A stretch of 32,900 nucleotides of DNA from Acidimicrobiaceae bacterium (lineage in GTDB: Bacteria; Actinomycetota; Acidimicrobiia; Acidimicrobiales; RAAP-2). The notes under the pieces are model-generated. The model was not told the origin of the DNA, ran no database searches, and worked only from the letters and a program-made list of their open reading frames with translations. A program made the translations under genes and the position numbers. Where the stretch lies: assembly GCA_027315045.1 (NCBI GenBank), contig DAHUZS010000128.1:1-32900 (forward strand). The letters are read 5' to 3'. Shown here piece by piece: positions 6,892 to 13,931 of this stretch; the first letter of the stretch is position 1; every line of letters begins with the position of its first letter.

Positions 6892-7640
6892 GAACCCTTG
6901 AACAGCGGCTCCCGCCGTTGGCCCGACGCGGTCACGCCCTCGGCGAAGTCGGCTGTGTGGCGCAGGCGATCCTGCTCGCTCCGCTCGAGGTCGGTCGCCT
7001 CTTGAACCCGTTCGGCGAGGCCCTGGCGCATGGTCGCCCGGATGGCCCGGACCGACAGCGGGGCGGCACCGGCCAGCTCGGCTGCCATCGCATGGGCCGC
7101 GTCCCTGATCTCGGCGGTGGATTCGACCAGGCGATCGCACAGGCCGATGACATGGGCCTCCTCGCCCCCGATGCGCCGTCCGGTGTAGAGGAGCGAGGTG
7201 GCCGACTGGTTCCCCACTGCCAGCGGCAGGGTCACGGTGAGGCCGAAACCATGGTGGAAGCCGAGCCGGGAGAAGTTCGCCGCGAATCGGCTCTCCGGAC
7301 TGGCCACCCGGAAGTCGGCCGACAGCGCCAACCCCAGACCGCCGCCGATGGCCGCCCCGGTGAGGGCCGCCACCACCGGCAACTCGGCCCGGAACATCCG
7401 GACCGCCTGCCCGTAGAGGTCGCCGACGGTCCGCTCGGTGCCGCTCGTCAGGTCGGCCCCCGCGCAGAAGTGCCGACCCTCGGAACACAAGACGATCGCC
7501 CGGCACGGTCCGGTCTGGAGCTCCTCGTATGCGTCGGCCAGGGCGGCGACGAGGGCCACGTCGAAGAAGTTGTTGGGCGGCCTGTGCAGCTCCACTGTGG
7601 CGACCAGGTCGTCGCCCACCTCCACCGTCACGTCGCTCAC
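6888..7640 (-). CDS. Enoyl-CoA hydratase/isomerase (crotonase) family protein with atypical active site
   Basis: 250 residues from a GTG at 7640. The crotonase fold is clear: the oxyanion-hole segments are HFCAGADL (residues 57-64) and GAAIGGGLGLALSADF (95-110). The two glutamates used by hydratases (E144 and E164 in the rat enzyme) align here with G103 and F123, so classical water addition is unlikely. Other crotonase chemistry, such as isomerase or hydrolase, remains possible. The start overlaps the stop of a small ORF upstream (GTGA), and its own stop overlaps the RidA-like start, so it sits in the middle of a coupled operon. An acyl-CoA dehydrogenase lies upstream on the same strand. Confidence 0.88.
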   Translation of the reverse strand: MSDVTVEVGDDLVATVELHRPPNNFFDVALVAALADAYEELQTGPCRAIVLCSEGRHFCAGADLTSGTERTVGDLYGQAVRMFRAELPVVAALTGAAIGGGLGLALSADFRVASPESRFAANFSRLGFHHGFGLTVTLPLAVGNQSATSLLYTGRRIGGEEAHVIGLCDRLVESTAEIRDAAHAMAAELAGAAPLSVRAIRATMRQGLAERVQEATDLERSEQDRLRHTADFAEGVTASGQRREPLFKGS

Positions 7641-7855
7641 GACGACACCTCCTCGGCGCCGACCCCGTTTGGACCGGCCGCAGGGACGCTATCAATGATG
7701 GCTTTCAGGGCTTTTGGCGCATTGGGTTCACGTTGGAATGGTGCTGGACGGAGCTTCGAGAATTCCCGTGCGGTGACTTTGGGCAGGGATGAACCAGCGG
7801 GCGCGGCGCGCCCCATCCCGTAGGGGTTGACGAGCAGGTCTGTAGGCGCAGACAT
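7637..7855 (-). CDS. Hypothetical small protein, coupled to the crotonase gene
   Basis: 72 residues from an ATG at 7855 (an earlier in-frame ATG at 7936 is possible). I recognise no family. Support for coding is the GTGA overlap with the crotonase start, the same junction type as the next one downstream. Against it, about a third of its codons end in A or T, unlike the neighbours, and there is no good ribosome-binding site. The protein is rich in Pro, Ala and Lys with no membrane segment. It may be a recently acquired or decaying gene, or a non-coding leader that happens to be open. Confidence 0.3.
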   Translation of the reverse strand: MSAPTDLLVNPYGMGRAAPAGSSLPKVTAREFSKLRPAPFQREPNAPKALKAIIDSVPAAGPNGVGAEEVSS

Positions 7856-7989
7856 GCTCACACCGTCACTCCATCCCGGCACGGCCACCCCCTGACCGTG
7901 AAAGCAGAAAGGGTTGGCTGACCCCCATCTGGCCATGGGCGTGACGAAGTCGATAGGAGCGTCGGTCGTGGTGGGCGCGGGGGATTCCC

Positions 7990-9246
7990 TCAGCGCCCGC
8001 TGGCGTTGGTGCGCACCTCGCGAAAGGGGATTTGCGCGTCGGTCGAGGGTTCCTTGGGCAGTCCGAGCGCCCGCTCGCCCACGATGTTGTGCTGGATCTC
8101 GTCGGTCCCCCCGGCGATGGACCCGGCGGGCACCGAGACCAGGATCTCAGCGACGATCCCGCCCCTCAGCGAGGTGGGTCCGGTCAAGAGGGCCTGCGCG
8201 CCGGCCATCGACCCATGGGCATGGGCCGCCCGGCGGGCAATATCGCTCCCGGCCAGCTTGGCTACCGAGCCCTCGGGCCCGGGCGGCCGACCGGCGGCGC
8301 GGGCCGCCCGGGAGCGCTCGACGTTCCAGGCAGCCACCCGGCTGCGGGCGATGGTCTCGGCCACCAGCTGGCGCTGGGCGGCGGTCGCTCCGGTGGCCCG
8401 TGCCAACTCGGGGAGCAGATCTGCTCTCCCGGCCCGTTGCGGGTACCACGCGTAGGTGCGGGCGTGCTCGTCCGCCTCGGCCATCGCCTCAGCGCTCGTC
8501 CGGCCGTCCCGCCAGCCGTCGGTGGCCACCAACCGGATGGCGCCGAGGCCCCGCTCGTGGGCAAGCGTTGTGAGCGCCGCAGCCCAGCCCGCGTTGACCG
8601 CCCCGACCGAGTGATCGAGCGGGACCCGGGCATCGGTGAGGAAGACCTCGTTGAACGAGGCGTGCCCGTTCATCTGGCGGAGCGGTCGGACTTCCACCCC
8701 GGGTTGGTGCATCGGGAGTACGAAGTAGGAGATCCCCCGGTGCTTGGGCGCGTCCCAGTCGGTCCGGGCCAGCAGCATCGCGTAGTCGGCACTGCGGGCC
8801 CCGGTCGTCCAGACCTTCTGGCCGTTGACCACCCACTCGTCGCCGTCCTGCTCGGCCCTGGTGGTCAATCCAGCCAGATCGGACCCGTTCCCCGGCTCGC
8901 TGAAGAGCTGGCACCACCGGTCCTCCCCGTTCAGGATCCGACGCAGGAATCGCGCCTTCAACGGGCTGGAGCCGTGCTCGAGCAGCGTCGGCGCAGCCAG
9001 GCTCATGGCCGACCCGATGGGTGGGCCGACTGCCCCGAAGCACTGACGCTCGTCCGAAGCCACCTGGGCCAGTTCCGCCGAGTACCCCCTCCCGAACCAC
9101 TGCGTCGGCCACTGGGGAGCCGCCCAACCCGAATCGGCCAGGAGGGTGCGCCACTCGATGAGCGGGCGGTCGTCCTTCCAGTGCTCCTCCAGCCAGGCGC
9201 GAACCTCGGCCCGGACCTCCTGCTGGCTCGGCTCGGTCCCGCTCAT
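7990..9246 (-). CDS. Acyl-CoA dehydrogenase family protein (FadE-like)
   Basis: 418 residues from an ATG at 9246. The reading frame extends upstream, but that part does not resemble the family and overlaps the dehalogenase on the other strand. Family landmarks are in order: the N-terminal helical domain, the flavin/substrate segment WCQLFSEPGNGSDLAGL (about residues 131-147), NGQKVWTTGARSADYAMLL, and the C-terminal GGTDEIQHNIVGERALGLP. The family oxidises acyl-CoA to enoyl-CoA with FAD, passing electrons to ETF. Where many members have YEGT with the catalytic Glu, this protein has AGGT, a variant common in actinobacterial FadE subunits. The crotonase and RidA-like genes downstream suggest a shared catabolic unit, separated by an odd low-GC segment. 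Confidence 0.9.
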   Translation of the reverse strand: MSGTEPSQQEVRAEVRAWLEEHWKDDRPLIEWRTLLADSGWAAPQWPTQWFGRGYSAELAQVASDERQCFGAVGPPIGSAMSLAAPTLLEHGSSPLKARFLRRILNGEDRWCQLFSEPGNGSDLAGLTTRAEQDGDEWVVNGQKVWTTGARSADYAMLLARTDWDAPKHRGISYFVLPMHQPGVEVRPLRQMNGHASFNEVFLTDARVPLDHSVGAVNAGWAAALTTLAHERGLGAIRLVATDGWRDGRTSAEAMAEADEHARTYAWYPQRAGRADLLPELARATGATAAQRQLVAETIARSRVAAWNVERSRAARAAGRPPGPEGSVAKLAGSDIARRAAHAHGSMAGAQALLTGPTSLRGGIVAEILVSVPAGSIAGGTDEIQHNIVGERALGLPKEPSTDAQIPFREVRTNASGR

Positions 9247-9372
9247 CGATTCGACACCACACGCACCCCCGGCCACCCCGGCAGCGGGCGGCGCCCTCAG
9301 GCTACGCCCCGGCCGCCCGGCGGTCGTCCCGGCCCCAGGACACGGCGCGCCGGAAGGTGAGAGAGTCAGGCG

Positions 9373-10125
9373 GTGCCAGAGCGACCCCTCAGGGCCCTCC
9401 TCTTCGACGTCTTCGGCACCGTGGTCGACTGGCGGCGCGGGGTGATCGAGGCCGCCCGGGCGCTCGCCGGCGAACGCGGGCACGACGTCGACTGGGGTGC
9501 CTTCGCCGATGCCTGGCGACGGGAGGGTTACCTCGAACCGATCGCCCAGATCGTGACGGGTGCCCGACCGTTCACCCCCGTCGAGGTGCTCCTCGGTGAG
9601 GTCCTCCCCGCTCTGGCGGCCCGGCACCGGCTCGGACTCGGGACGAACGAGCTCGGGGAGCTGGTCTCGGCATGGCGACGGCTCCCCCCCTGGCCCGACG
9701 CCAAGGGTGGGCTCGAACGCCTGCGGCGACGCCACCTCGTCGCCCCCTTGTCGAACGGCAGCTTCGCCCAGTTGACCGAGATGGCCAAGCGGGCCGAGCT
9801 GCCGTGGGACTGCATCATTTCCACCGAGCTGTTCGTCGCGTACAAGCCCGACGCCGCCACCTACCGAGGAGCGATCCGGCTCCTCGACCTCGACCCCGAC
9901 GAGGTCATGCTGGTCGCCGCCCACCCGATCGACCTGCGGGCCGGAGCCGCCTGCGGGCTACGGAGCGCCTACGTGCCGAGGCCCGAGGAGTGGGGGCCGG
10001 CGACCGGGCCGCCAGCGCCGCCGGACCCGGGCTTCGACGTGGTCGCCCCGGACCTCGAGGCCCTGGCCGGCATGCTCGACGACCCCGGCTGGGACCGTCC
10101 GTCCCGCCCGGGTGCAAGGCGATGA
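9373..10125 (+). CDS. Haloacid dehalogenase, type II (L-2-haloacid dehalogenase-like)
   Basis: 250 residues from a GTG at 9373. HAD motifs fit type II dehalogenases: nucleophile D12 in LLFDVFGTVVDW, motif II S127-N128 in PLSNGS, K158 in AYKPDAATY, and AAHPIDLRAGAACGLRSAYV with D187. FGTVVDW together with AAHxxDL are features of haloacid dehalogenases rather than phosphatases. The family replaces halogen at C2 of small haloacids with hydroxyl, but substrate range cannot be read here. The stop overlaps the next start as ATGA, so it is coupled to the PPOX protein. Confidence 0.88.
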   Translation: MPERPLRALLFDVFGTVVDWRRGVIEAARALAGERGHDVDWGAFADAWRREGYLEPIAQIVTGARPFTPVEVLLGEVLPALAARHRLGLGTNELGELVSAWRRLPPWPDAKGGLERLRRRHLVAPLSNGSFAQLTEMAKRAELPWDCIISTELFVAYKPDAATYRGAIRLLDLDPDEVMLVAAHPIDLRAGAACGLRSAYVPRPEEWGPATGPPAPPDPGFDVVAPDLEALAGMLDDPGWDRPSRPGARR

Positions 10126-10502
10126 CCGGGGCGCTCGGCCCGGCCGAGCAGGCCTACCTCGCCAGCCAGCCGCTCGGACGGTTGGCGACAATCGACGCGC
10201 GGGGACGGCCCCACATCGCCCCGGTCGGGTTCACCTACAACGAAACGACCGGGACCATCGACATCGGCGGCTTCAACATGTCCTCGACGGCGAAGTTCCG
10301 TCACGTGCGCCGTTCGGGGGTCGCCGCGTTGGTGGTCGACGACGTGCTCCCGCCGTGGCGACCCCGCGGGGTCGAGATTAGGGGGCGGGCCGAGGCCCTG
10401 GACTGGGCCCCCGACGCGAACACCGGGCTCATCCGCCTCCATCTCGACCGGGTCCACTCCTGGGGCGAGGGGATGCGCCCGGCGAGCGCCGACGGGCGCT
10501 GA
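10122..10502 (+). CDS. PPOX-class F420-dependent oxidoreductase (TIGR04023-like)
   Basis: 126 residues from an ATG at 10122, overlapping the dehalogenase stop. The split-barrel flavin/F420-binding fold is evident: QPLGRLATIDARGRPHIAPVGF, then TIDIGGFNMSSTAKFRHV, VAALVVDD and PWRPRGVEIRGRAEAL. This matches the small actinobacterial subgroup that binds F420 or a flavin. The substrate is unknown. The length is normal for the group. It ends at a perfect hairpin shared with the convergent nitroreductase gene. Confidence 0.88.
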   Translation: MTGALGPAEQAYLASQPLGRLATIDARGRPHIAPVGFTYNETTGTIDIGGFNMSSTAKFRHVRRSGVAALVVDDVLPPWRPRGVEIRGRAEALDWAPDANTGLIRLHLDRVHSWGEGMRPASADGR

Positions 10503-10526
10503 GCGCGCCGGTTCAACGGCGCGCTC
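10501..10526. terminator. Bidirectional hairpin between convergent genes
   Basis: GAGCGCGCCG (10501-10510) pairs perfectly with CGGCGCGCTC (10517-10526) across loop GTTCAA. The 10-bp stem includes the last bases of the PPOX stop codon and the end of the nitroreductase frame, so it can act for both strands. There is no T tract. Confidence 0.55.
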
Positions 10527-11097
10527 TGCGCTCGCCGTATTGGTCCCAGTAGGTGGTCTCCTCGGCCGGACGACGCGGGGCCTCGCCCCACCGGCCGAGC
10601 GGGTACCCGAGGGGAATCATGGCCCAGGTCTGGACGTCCTCGGGAATGCCGAGGACCGCCTTCACCTCCTGCTCCTTCAGCCGGTGCACGGTCGTGAGCG
10701 CGCTGCCGAGCCCGAGGGCCCGGGCCGCGAGGAACAGATTCTGGCAGCCGGGGTAGACCGACGCCGGGTCGCCGCCCCGAGAACAGGGCATGAGGATCAC
10801 CGGGGCCTCCCCCATGTGCGCGCCGAGGTGGTCGGCCGAGCGCAGGAGGGGCGAGGGGGGGCTGTCCCCTTCGTAGAGGTTCCGAACAGAGCCCCAGGCC
10901 TCGCCGTAGAGGCGACCGATCTCCGCCCGTTTCCCCGCGTCGGTGATCACCAGCCACCGTGCCACCTGTCGGTTCCCCCCCGACGGTGCCTTGCTGGCGG
11001 CTTCGAGGATCCTCCAGAGGTCCTCGGTGGCGACCGGACGATCGGGGTCGAGTCGTCGCATGGCCCGGGTCGTGCGGATCGCTTCAAAGAGTTCCAT
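10513..11097 (-). CDS. Nitroreductase family protein
   Basis: 194 residues from an ATG at 11097, with GGAG about 9 nt upstream. An ATG 111 nt further out adds a non-family stretch. The start MELFEAIRTTRAMRRLDPDRPV and ASKAPSGGNRQVARWLVITD are the FMN-binding N-terminus of the nitroreductase superfamily. GLGSALTTVHRLKEQEVKAVLGIPEDV and MIPLGYPLGRWG are the usual C-terminal landmarks. These FMN homodimers reduce nitro compounds, quinones or other substrates with NAD(P)H; which one applies here is not evident. It is divergent from the LacI regulator with a 140-bp shared upstream region, so it may be that regulator's target. Confidence 0.9.
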   Translation of the reverse strand: MELFEAIRTTRAMRRLDPDRPVATEDLWRILEAASKAPSGGNRQVARWLVITDAGKRAEIGRLYGEAWGSVRNLYEGDSPPSPLLRSADHLGAHMGEAPVILMPCSRGGDPASVYPGCQNLFLAARALGLGSALTTVHRLKEQEVKAVLGIPEDVQTWAMIPLGYPLGRWGEAPRRPAEETTYWDQYGERRARR

Positions 11098-11200
11098 CGA
11101 CGCTCCATAGCACGATCGGCTCCAGCCCGCCCGAGTCGCTGTCCGGAGCCCCGGCGACCGGGCCGCAGGAGGCACCCCGGTTGCGCTCGCCCCTCGAGCC

Positions 11201-11210
11201 GTTTGCAAAC
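11201..11210 (+). promoter_or_regulatory. Palindromic operator candidate between the nitroreductase and LacI genes
   Basis: GTTTGCAAAC is a perfect 10-bp palindrome 27 bp upstream of the regulator's GTG. It is an A/T-rich island in GC-rich DNA. TTGCAA-containing palindromes are typical of LacI-family operators in actinobacteria, so autoregulation and control of the divergent nitroreductase gene are plausible. Confidence 0.45.
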
Positions 11211-11237
11211 CTCCCCGAAGTCCACGAACATCACAGC

Positions 11238-12287
11238 GTGACCTCGGCCAATCGGTCCCGGCCGGTGCAGCTGCGTGACGTAGCAGCTGCTGCTGGGGTG
11301 TCGATCTCGACCGCCTCCCGGGTGCTCACCGGATCGGGGCGGTGCTCGGACGCGGCGAGACGGGCGGTGGAAGAGGCGGCCCGGCGCCTCGCCTACCAGC
11401 CGAACCGCATCGCCCGGGCCCTGCGGTCCCGCGCCACGGGCAGCGTTGGAATGATCGTGCCCTGGCTCCGCAACCCGTTCTACGCCGAACTGGTCGAGGC
11501 GGTCGACGTGTTCTTGGAGCGGGTCGGCATGGACCTGGTCCTGGCCGACGCCCGGGGCCTGTGGCAGGACGAGGCCCGGCGGATCCACGCCCTCGTGTCC
11601 CGCCGGGTCGACGGGCTCATCGTGGTGCCGGCGGACGCGCAGGCCTCCACTCGGGCCATCTTCGAAGCCAGCCGCTCCATCCCGGTGATCCAGCTCGGCT
11701 ACCAGACCGGCGTCAACACCGACTACGTGGGCATCGACAACGAGCTCGGCATCCAACTGGTCCTCGACCACCTGGTCGAGCTGGGCGCCGACAGCGTTCG
11801 CTTCGTCTCCTCGACCATTTCCAGCTCGGCCGGGCGGGTCCGCCTCCAGGCCTTCTGGTATGGAGCCGAGGAACGATCGCTGCGCAGCGAGGAACCGATT
11901 CTCGGGCGCTTCACGGCCAAGTTCGGTCGCCAAGCGGTACGCCAGATCCTCGACCAGGGTTCGATGCCCGACGCGATCGTATGCGCGTCTGATGTCGTCG
12001 CCCTGGGGGTCATCGGGGAGCTCCGGGCCGAGGGCATCTCGGTGCCCGAGGACGTCATGGTCACCGGATTCGACGACATCGTCTTCGCCGAGCTATGCGA
12101 CCCTCCACTCACGACCATCCACCAACCGAGGCGGAGGCTCGCCGACGCCACCGTCTCGGCCCTCGTCGCCCGGATCAGCGGCGAGCGGGTCGAGGGGACG
12201 TCGCGAACCGAGCTGCCCCCTCATCTCGTGGTCCGTCGTTCGTCACTCGGTGGTCCCCGGGCGCTGGCCACGTCGAGCCCGGCCTGA
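11238..12287 (+). CDS. LacI-family transcriptional regulator
   Basis: 349 residues from a GTG at 11238. Frame-open sequence continues upstream but overlaps the nitroreductase gene and is not family-like. The helix-turn-helix VQLRDVAAAAGVSISTASRVL (residues 10-30) and the hinge RIARALRSRATGSVGMIVPWL are canonical. The periplasmic-binding-protein-like sensor domain follows: NPFYAELVEAVDVFLE, DGLIVVPAD, YVGIDNELGIQLVLDHL, AIVCASDVVALGVIGELRAEGISVPEDVMVTGFDDIVFAE and LTTIHQP. The ligand is probably a sugar or small metabolite. No sugar genes are adjacent, so the likely targets are itself and the divergent nitroreductase. Confidence 0.93.
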   Translation: MTSANRSRPVQLRDVAAAAGVSISTASRVLTGSGRCSDAARRAVEEAARRLAYQPNRIARALRSRATGSVGMIVPWLRNPFYAELVEAVDVFLERVGMDLVLADARGLWQDEARRIHALVSRRVDGLIVVPADAQASTRAIFEASRSIPVIQLGYQTGVNTDYVGIDNELGIQLVLDHLVELGADSVRFVSSTISSSAGRVRLQAFWYGAEERSLRSEEPILGRFTAKFGRQAVRQILDQGSMPDAIVCASDVVALGVIGELRAEGISVPEDVMVTGFDDIVFAELCDPPLTTIHQPRRRLADATVSALVARISGERVEGTSRTELPPHLVVRRSSLGGPRALATSSPA

Positions 12288-12301
12288 ACCGGGCCGGCCC
12301 G
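12277..12301. terminator. GC-rich hairpin between convergent LacI and thioesterase genes
   Basis: GCCCGG and CCGGGC can pair across a 6-nt loop overlapping the LacI stop, and CGGGCCGGCCCG (12290-12301) is a perfect 12-bp palindrome next to it. A terminator role is inferred from the convergent position; no T tract is present. Confidence 0.35.
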
Positions 12302-12302
12302 C

Positions 12303-12736
12303 TCAGCTCCCGGGCCCCGGCAACGGGATGTTGTGGAGACGGAGGCGACCCTGGGCCACGAGCTTCCCGCTGTCGTGGGAGACCAGGTCGACACTCCAGA
12401 GCTGCTGGACCAGGCCCTTTAGAATGGGCAGTGCGACGACGTCGACGCGCCCGCTCACAATCGGCCGCCGGAAGTCGGTCGAGTTGTGCGTGCCCACGGC
12501 GAAGTCACCCCGGTCGGCCACCGCTGCCGACGCCCCCAACGAGGCCATCGTCTCGACGACCGTGGCGAGGACGCCGCCGTGCGCCGGGGCGAAGGGGTGT
12601 GGTGGTCCTCGGTGACCTCCAGGTGCCCGCTGAGCCTGGTGCCACCGATCTCGTCGAGCTCGAGACCGAGTTGGCGCAGCCAGGCACCGCACCGCCCTCG
12701 ATGGGCCTTGGGCCCGTGGCCGGGCTCATTGCTCAA
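12303..12736 (-). pseudogene. PaaI-type hotdog thioesterase, frameshifted
   Basis: Two frames together give one hotdog thioesterase. Upstream: WLRQLGLELDEIGGTRL, then GHLEVTEDHHTP. Downstream: FAPAHGGVLATVVETMASLGA to the end at 12303. The join is at the G4 run 12594-12597 (C4 on the coding strand). One extra base there would restore HHTPFAPAHGG, the family's catalytic HGG region. The start is probably the TTG at 12736, overlapping the HxlR gene end, or the ATG at 12763. The family hydrolyses acyl-CoA or aryl-CoA thioesters. Loss of one base in a short homopolymer could be a real mutation or a sequencing error. The rest of the gene is well preserved, which favours a recent event or an error. 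Confidence 0.75.
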
Positions 12737-13220
12737 CCACCACCACGGTTGGCGCCGGGACATCCGCCGCCCCCTCGCCGAGCCCGGCCCGCCTGGCCCG
12801 CACGTCACTGGGGCCGAGCGGCGCCCGGCAACGGCTGCACATCCGCCTTTCGTCCGGCACACCGCCGCAACCCCGATGGACCACGACCGTCGGCGGCGGA
12901 CCCTCGATGGCGTGGCGATCACCCCAGAACAGAAGAGCCATGAGCACCGGCCACAGGTCCATCCCCTTGGCGGTGAGGTGGTACTCGAACCGGGCCGGCC
13001 GGTCCTGGTAGCGCTCCCTGCGCACGATGCCCTCGGTCACCAGCCGATCGAGACGATCGCTCAGCACGGTTCGGGCGACGCCGAGGCGCCGGTGGAAGTC
13101 GTCGAACCGATGGGCCCCGAAGAACGCCTCGCGGATGATGAGCATCGTCCACCGGTCCCCGACGATCTCCAGGGTCTTGGCGATCGAGCAGCGTTCGGAC
13201 TGATAGTGCCTTGGCAGCAT
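12726..13220 (-). CDS. HxlR-family winged-helix transcriptional regulator
   Basis: 164 residues from an ATG at 13220. MLPRHYQSERCSIAKTLEIV, GDRWTMLIIREAFFGAHRFDDF and LGVARTVLSDRLDRLVTEGIVRRERYQ, then FEYHLTAKGMDLWPVLMAL, are the HxlR winged helix with the conserved N-terminal Cys (C11). Some family members sense redox or aldehydes through this Cys. A C-terminal extension HRGCGGVPDERRMCSRCRAPL carries three further Cys in a possible zinc ribbon. It is divergent from a phosphoribosyltransferase gene around a palindrome, and translationally overlaps the frameshifted thioesterase downstream. Confidence 0.92.
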   Translation of the reverse strand: MLPRHYQSERCSIAKTLEIVGDRWTMLIIREAFFGAHRFDDFHRRLGVARTVLSDRLDRLVTEGIVRRERYQDRPARFEYHLTAKGMDLWPVLMALLFWGDRHAIEGPPPTVVVHRGCGGVPDERRMCSRCRAPLGPSDVRARRAGLGEGAADVPAPTVVVVEQ

Positions 13221-13251
13221 GCGGCCACGATAGCCAGCAAGTAGCTTGACA

Positions 13252-13262
13252 GTACTGAGTAC
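13252..13262 (+). promoter_or_regulatory. Operator-like palindrome between divergent HxlR and phosphoribosyltransferase genes
   Basis: GTACTGAGTAC is a perfect 5-1-5 palindrome in a small A/T-richer patch that also contains TTGACA at 13246-13251. It lies 32 bp upstream of the HxlR ATG and 4-13 bp before the possible starts of the divergent gene. HxlR proteins commonly bind GTACT/AGTAC-type half-sites (general family knowledge), so autoregulation is likely. Confidence 0.5.
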
Positions 13263-13274
13263 GAGTTGGGCTCC

Positions 13275-13910
13275 GTGATCTATCGAGACCGTGCCGACGC
13301 CGGGCGCCTCCTCTCCGGCGCGCTGACCCATCTCGAACCCGAGCGCCCGGTCGTGCTCGGCTTGCCCCGGGGCGGGGTGGCGGTCGCCTTCGAGGTGGCC
13401 GCGGGGATCCGGGCACCGCTCGATGTGATCCTGGTCCGCAAGGTCGGCATCCCCCACCGACGCGAGCTGGCCATGGGCGCCATCGGCGAGGGCGGCATCG
13501 TCGTCGTGAACGAGGTCGTTGTGCGCTCGGCCGGGGTATCCCCGGCCAAGTTCGACCGGGCGGCCCGGGCCGAGCGGAGGGAGCTCGACCGGCGGACGGC
13601 TCGCTACCGCGTCGAGACTCCCCCCGTGGCGCTCGGGGGTCGGGTCGCCCTCATCGTCGACGACGGCATCGCCACCGGCTCGACCGCTCGGGCCGCGTGT
13701 CAGGTCGCGAGGGCCTCCGGCGCTTGCGGGGTGGTGCTGGCGGCCCCGGTCGGCCCGCCGGGGGTCCCCACGGCGTTCGCCGGGGTCGCCGACGAGGTCG
13801 TCTGCCTCCAGACCCCCGCAAGCTTCTTCGCCGTCGGCGAGGCCTACGCCGACTTCTCCCCAGCCACCGATGCCGAGGTCGTCGCGCTCCTCTCCCGGGC
13901 CCAACGCTGA
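13275..13910 (+). CDS. Phosphoribosyltransferase family protein
   Basis: 211 residues from the GTG at 13275 (MIYRDRADAGRLLSGAL); a TTG at 13266 in frame is an alternative. Neither has a good ribosome-binding site, and a leaderless transcript is possible given the palindrome just upstream. The PRPP-binding loop is VALIVDDGIATGSTARAA (about residues 122-139). VLGLPRGGVAVAFEVA, VRKVGIPHRRELAMGAIGEGG and DEVVCLQTPASFFAVGEAYADF match a widespread subgroup often called putative phosphoribosyltransferase or Rv0571c-like. The substrate is unknown. The orientation suggests control by the divergent HxlR regulator. Confidence 0.88.
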   Translation: MIYRDRADAGRLLSGALTHLEPERPVVLGLPRGGVAVAFEVAAGIRAPLDVILVRKVGIPHRRELAMGAIGEGGIVVVNEVVVRSAGVSPAKFDRAARAERRELDRRTARYRVETPPVALGGRVALIVDDGIATGSTARAACQVARASGACGVVLAAPVGPPGVPTAFAGVADEVVCLQTPASFFAVGEAYADFSPATDAEVVALLSRAQR

Positions 13911-13931
13911 CTTCCTGTCCGGATCCGTCCA

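Noticed and set aside
4423-7005. An 860-codon open frame on the + strand
   Set aside because: It lies opposite uppP, the DUF6295 gene, the dienelactone hydrolase and the RidA-like gene, all with clear motifs. Its product is Gly/Arg/Pro/His-rich with no domain. It results from GC-rich antisense codon bias.
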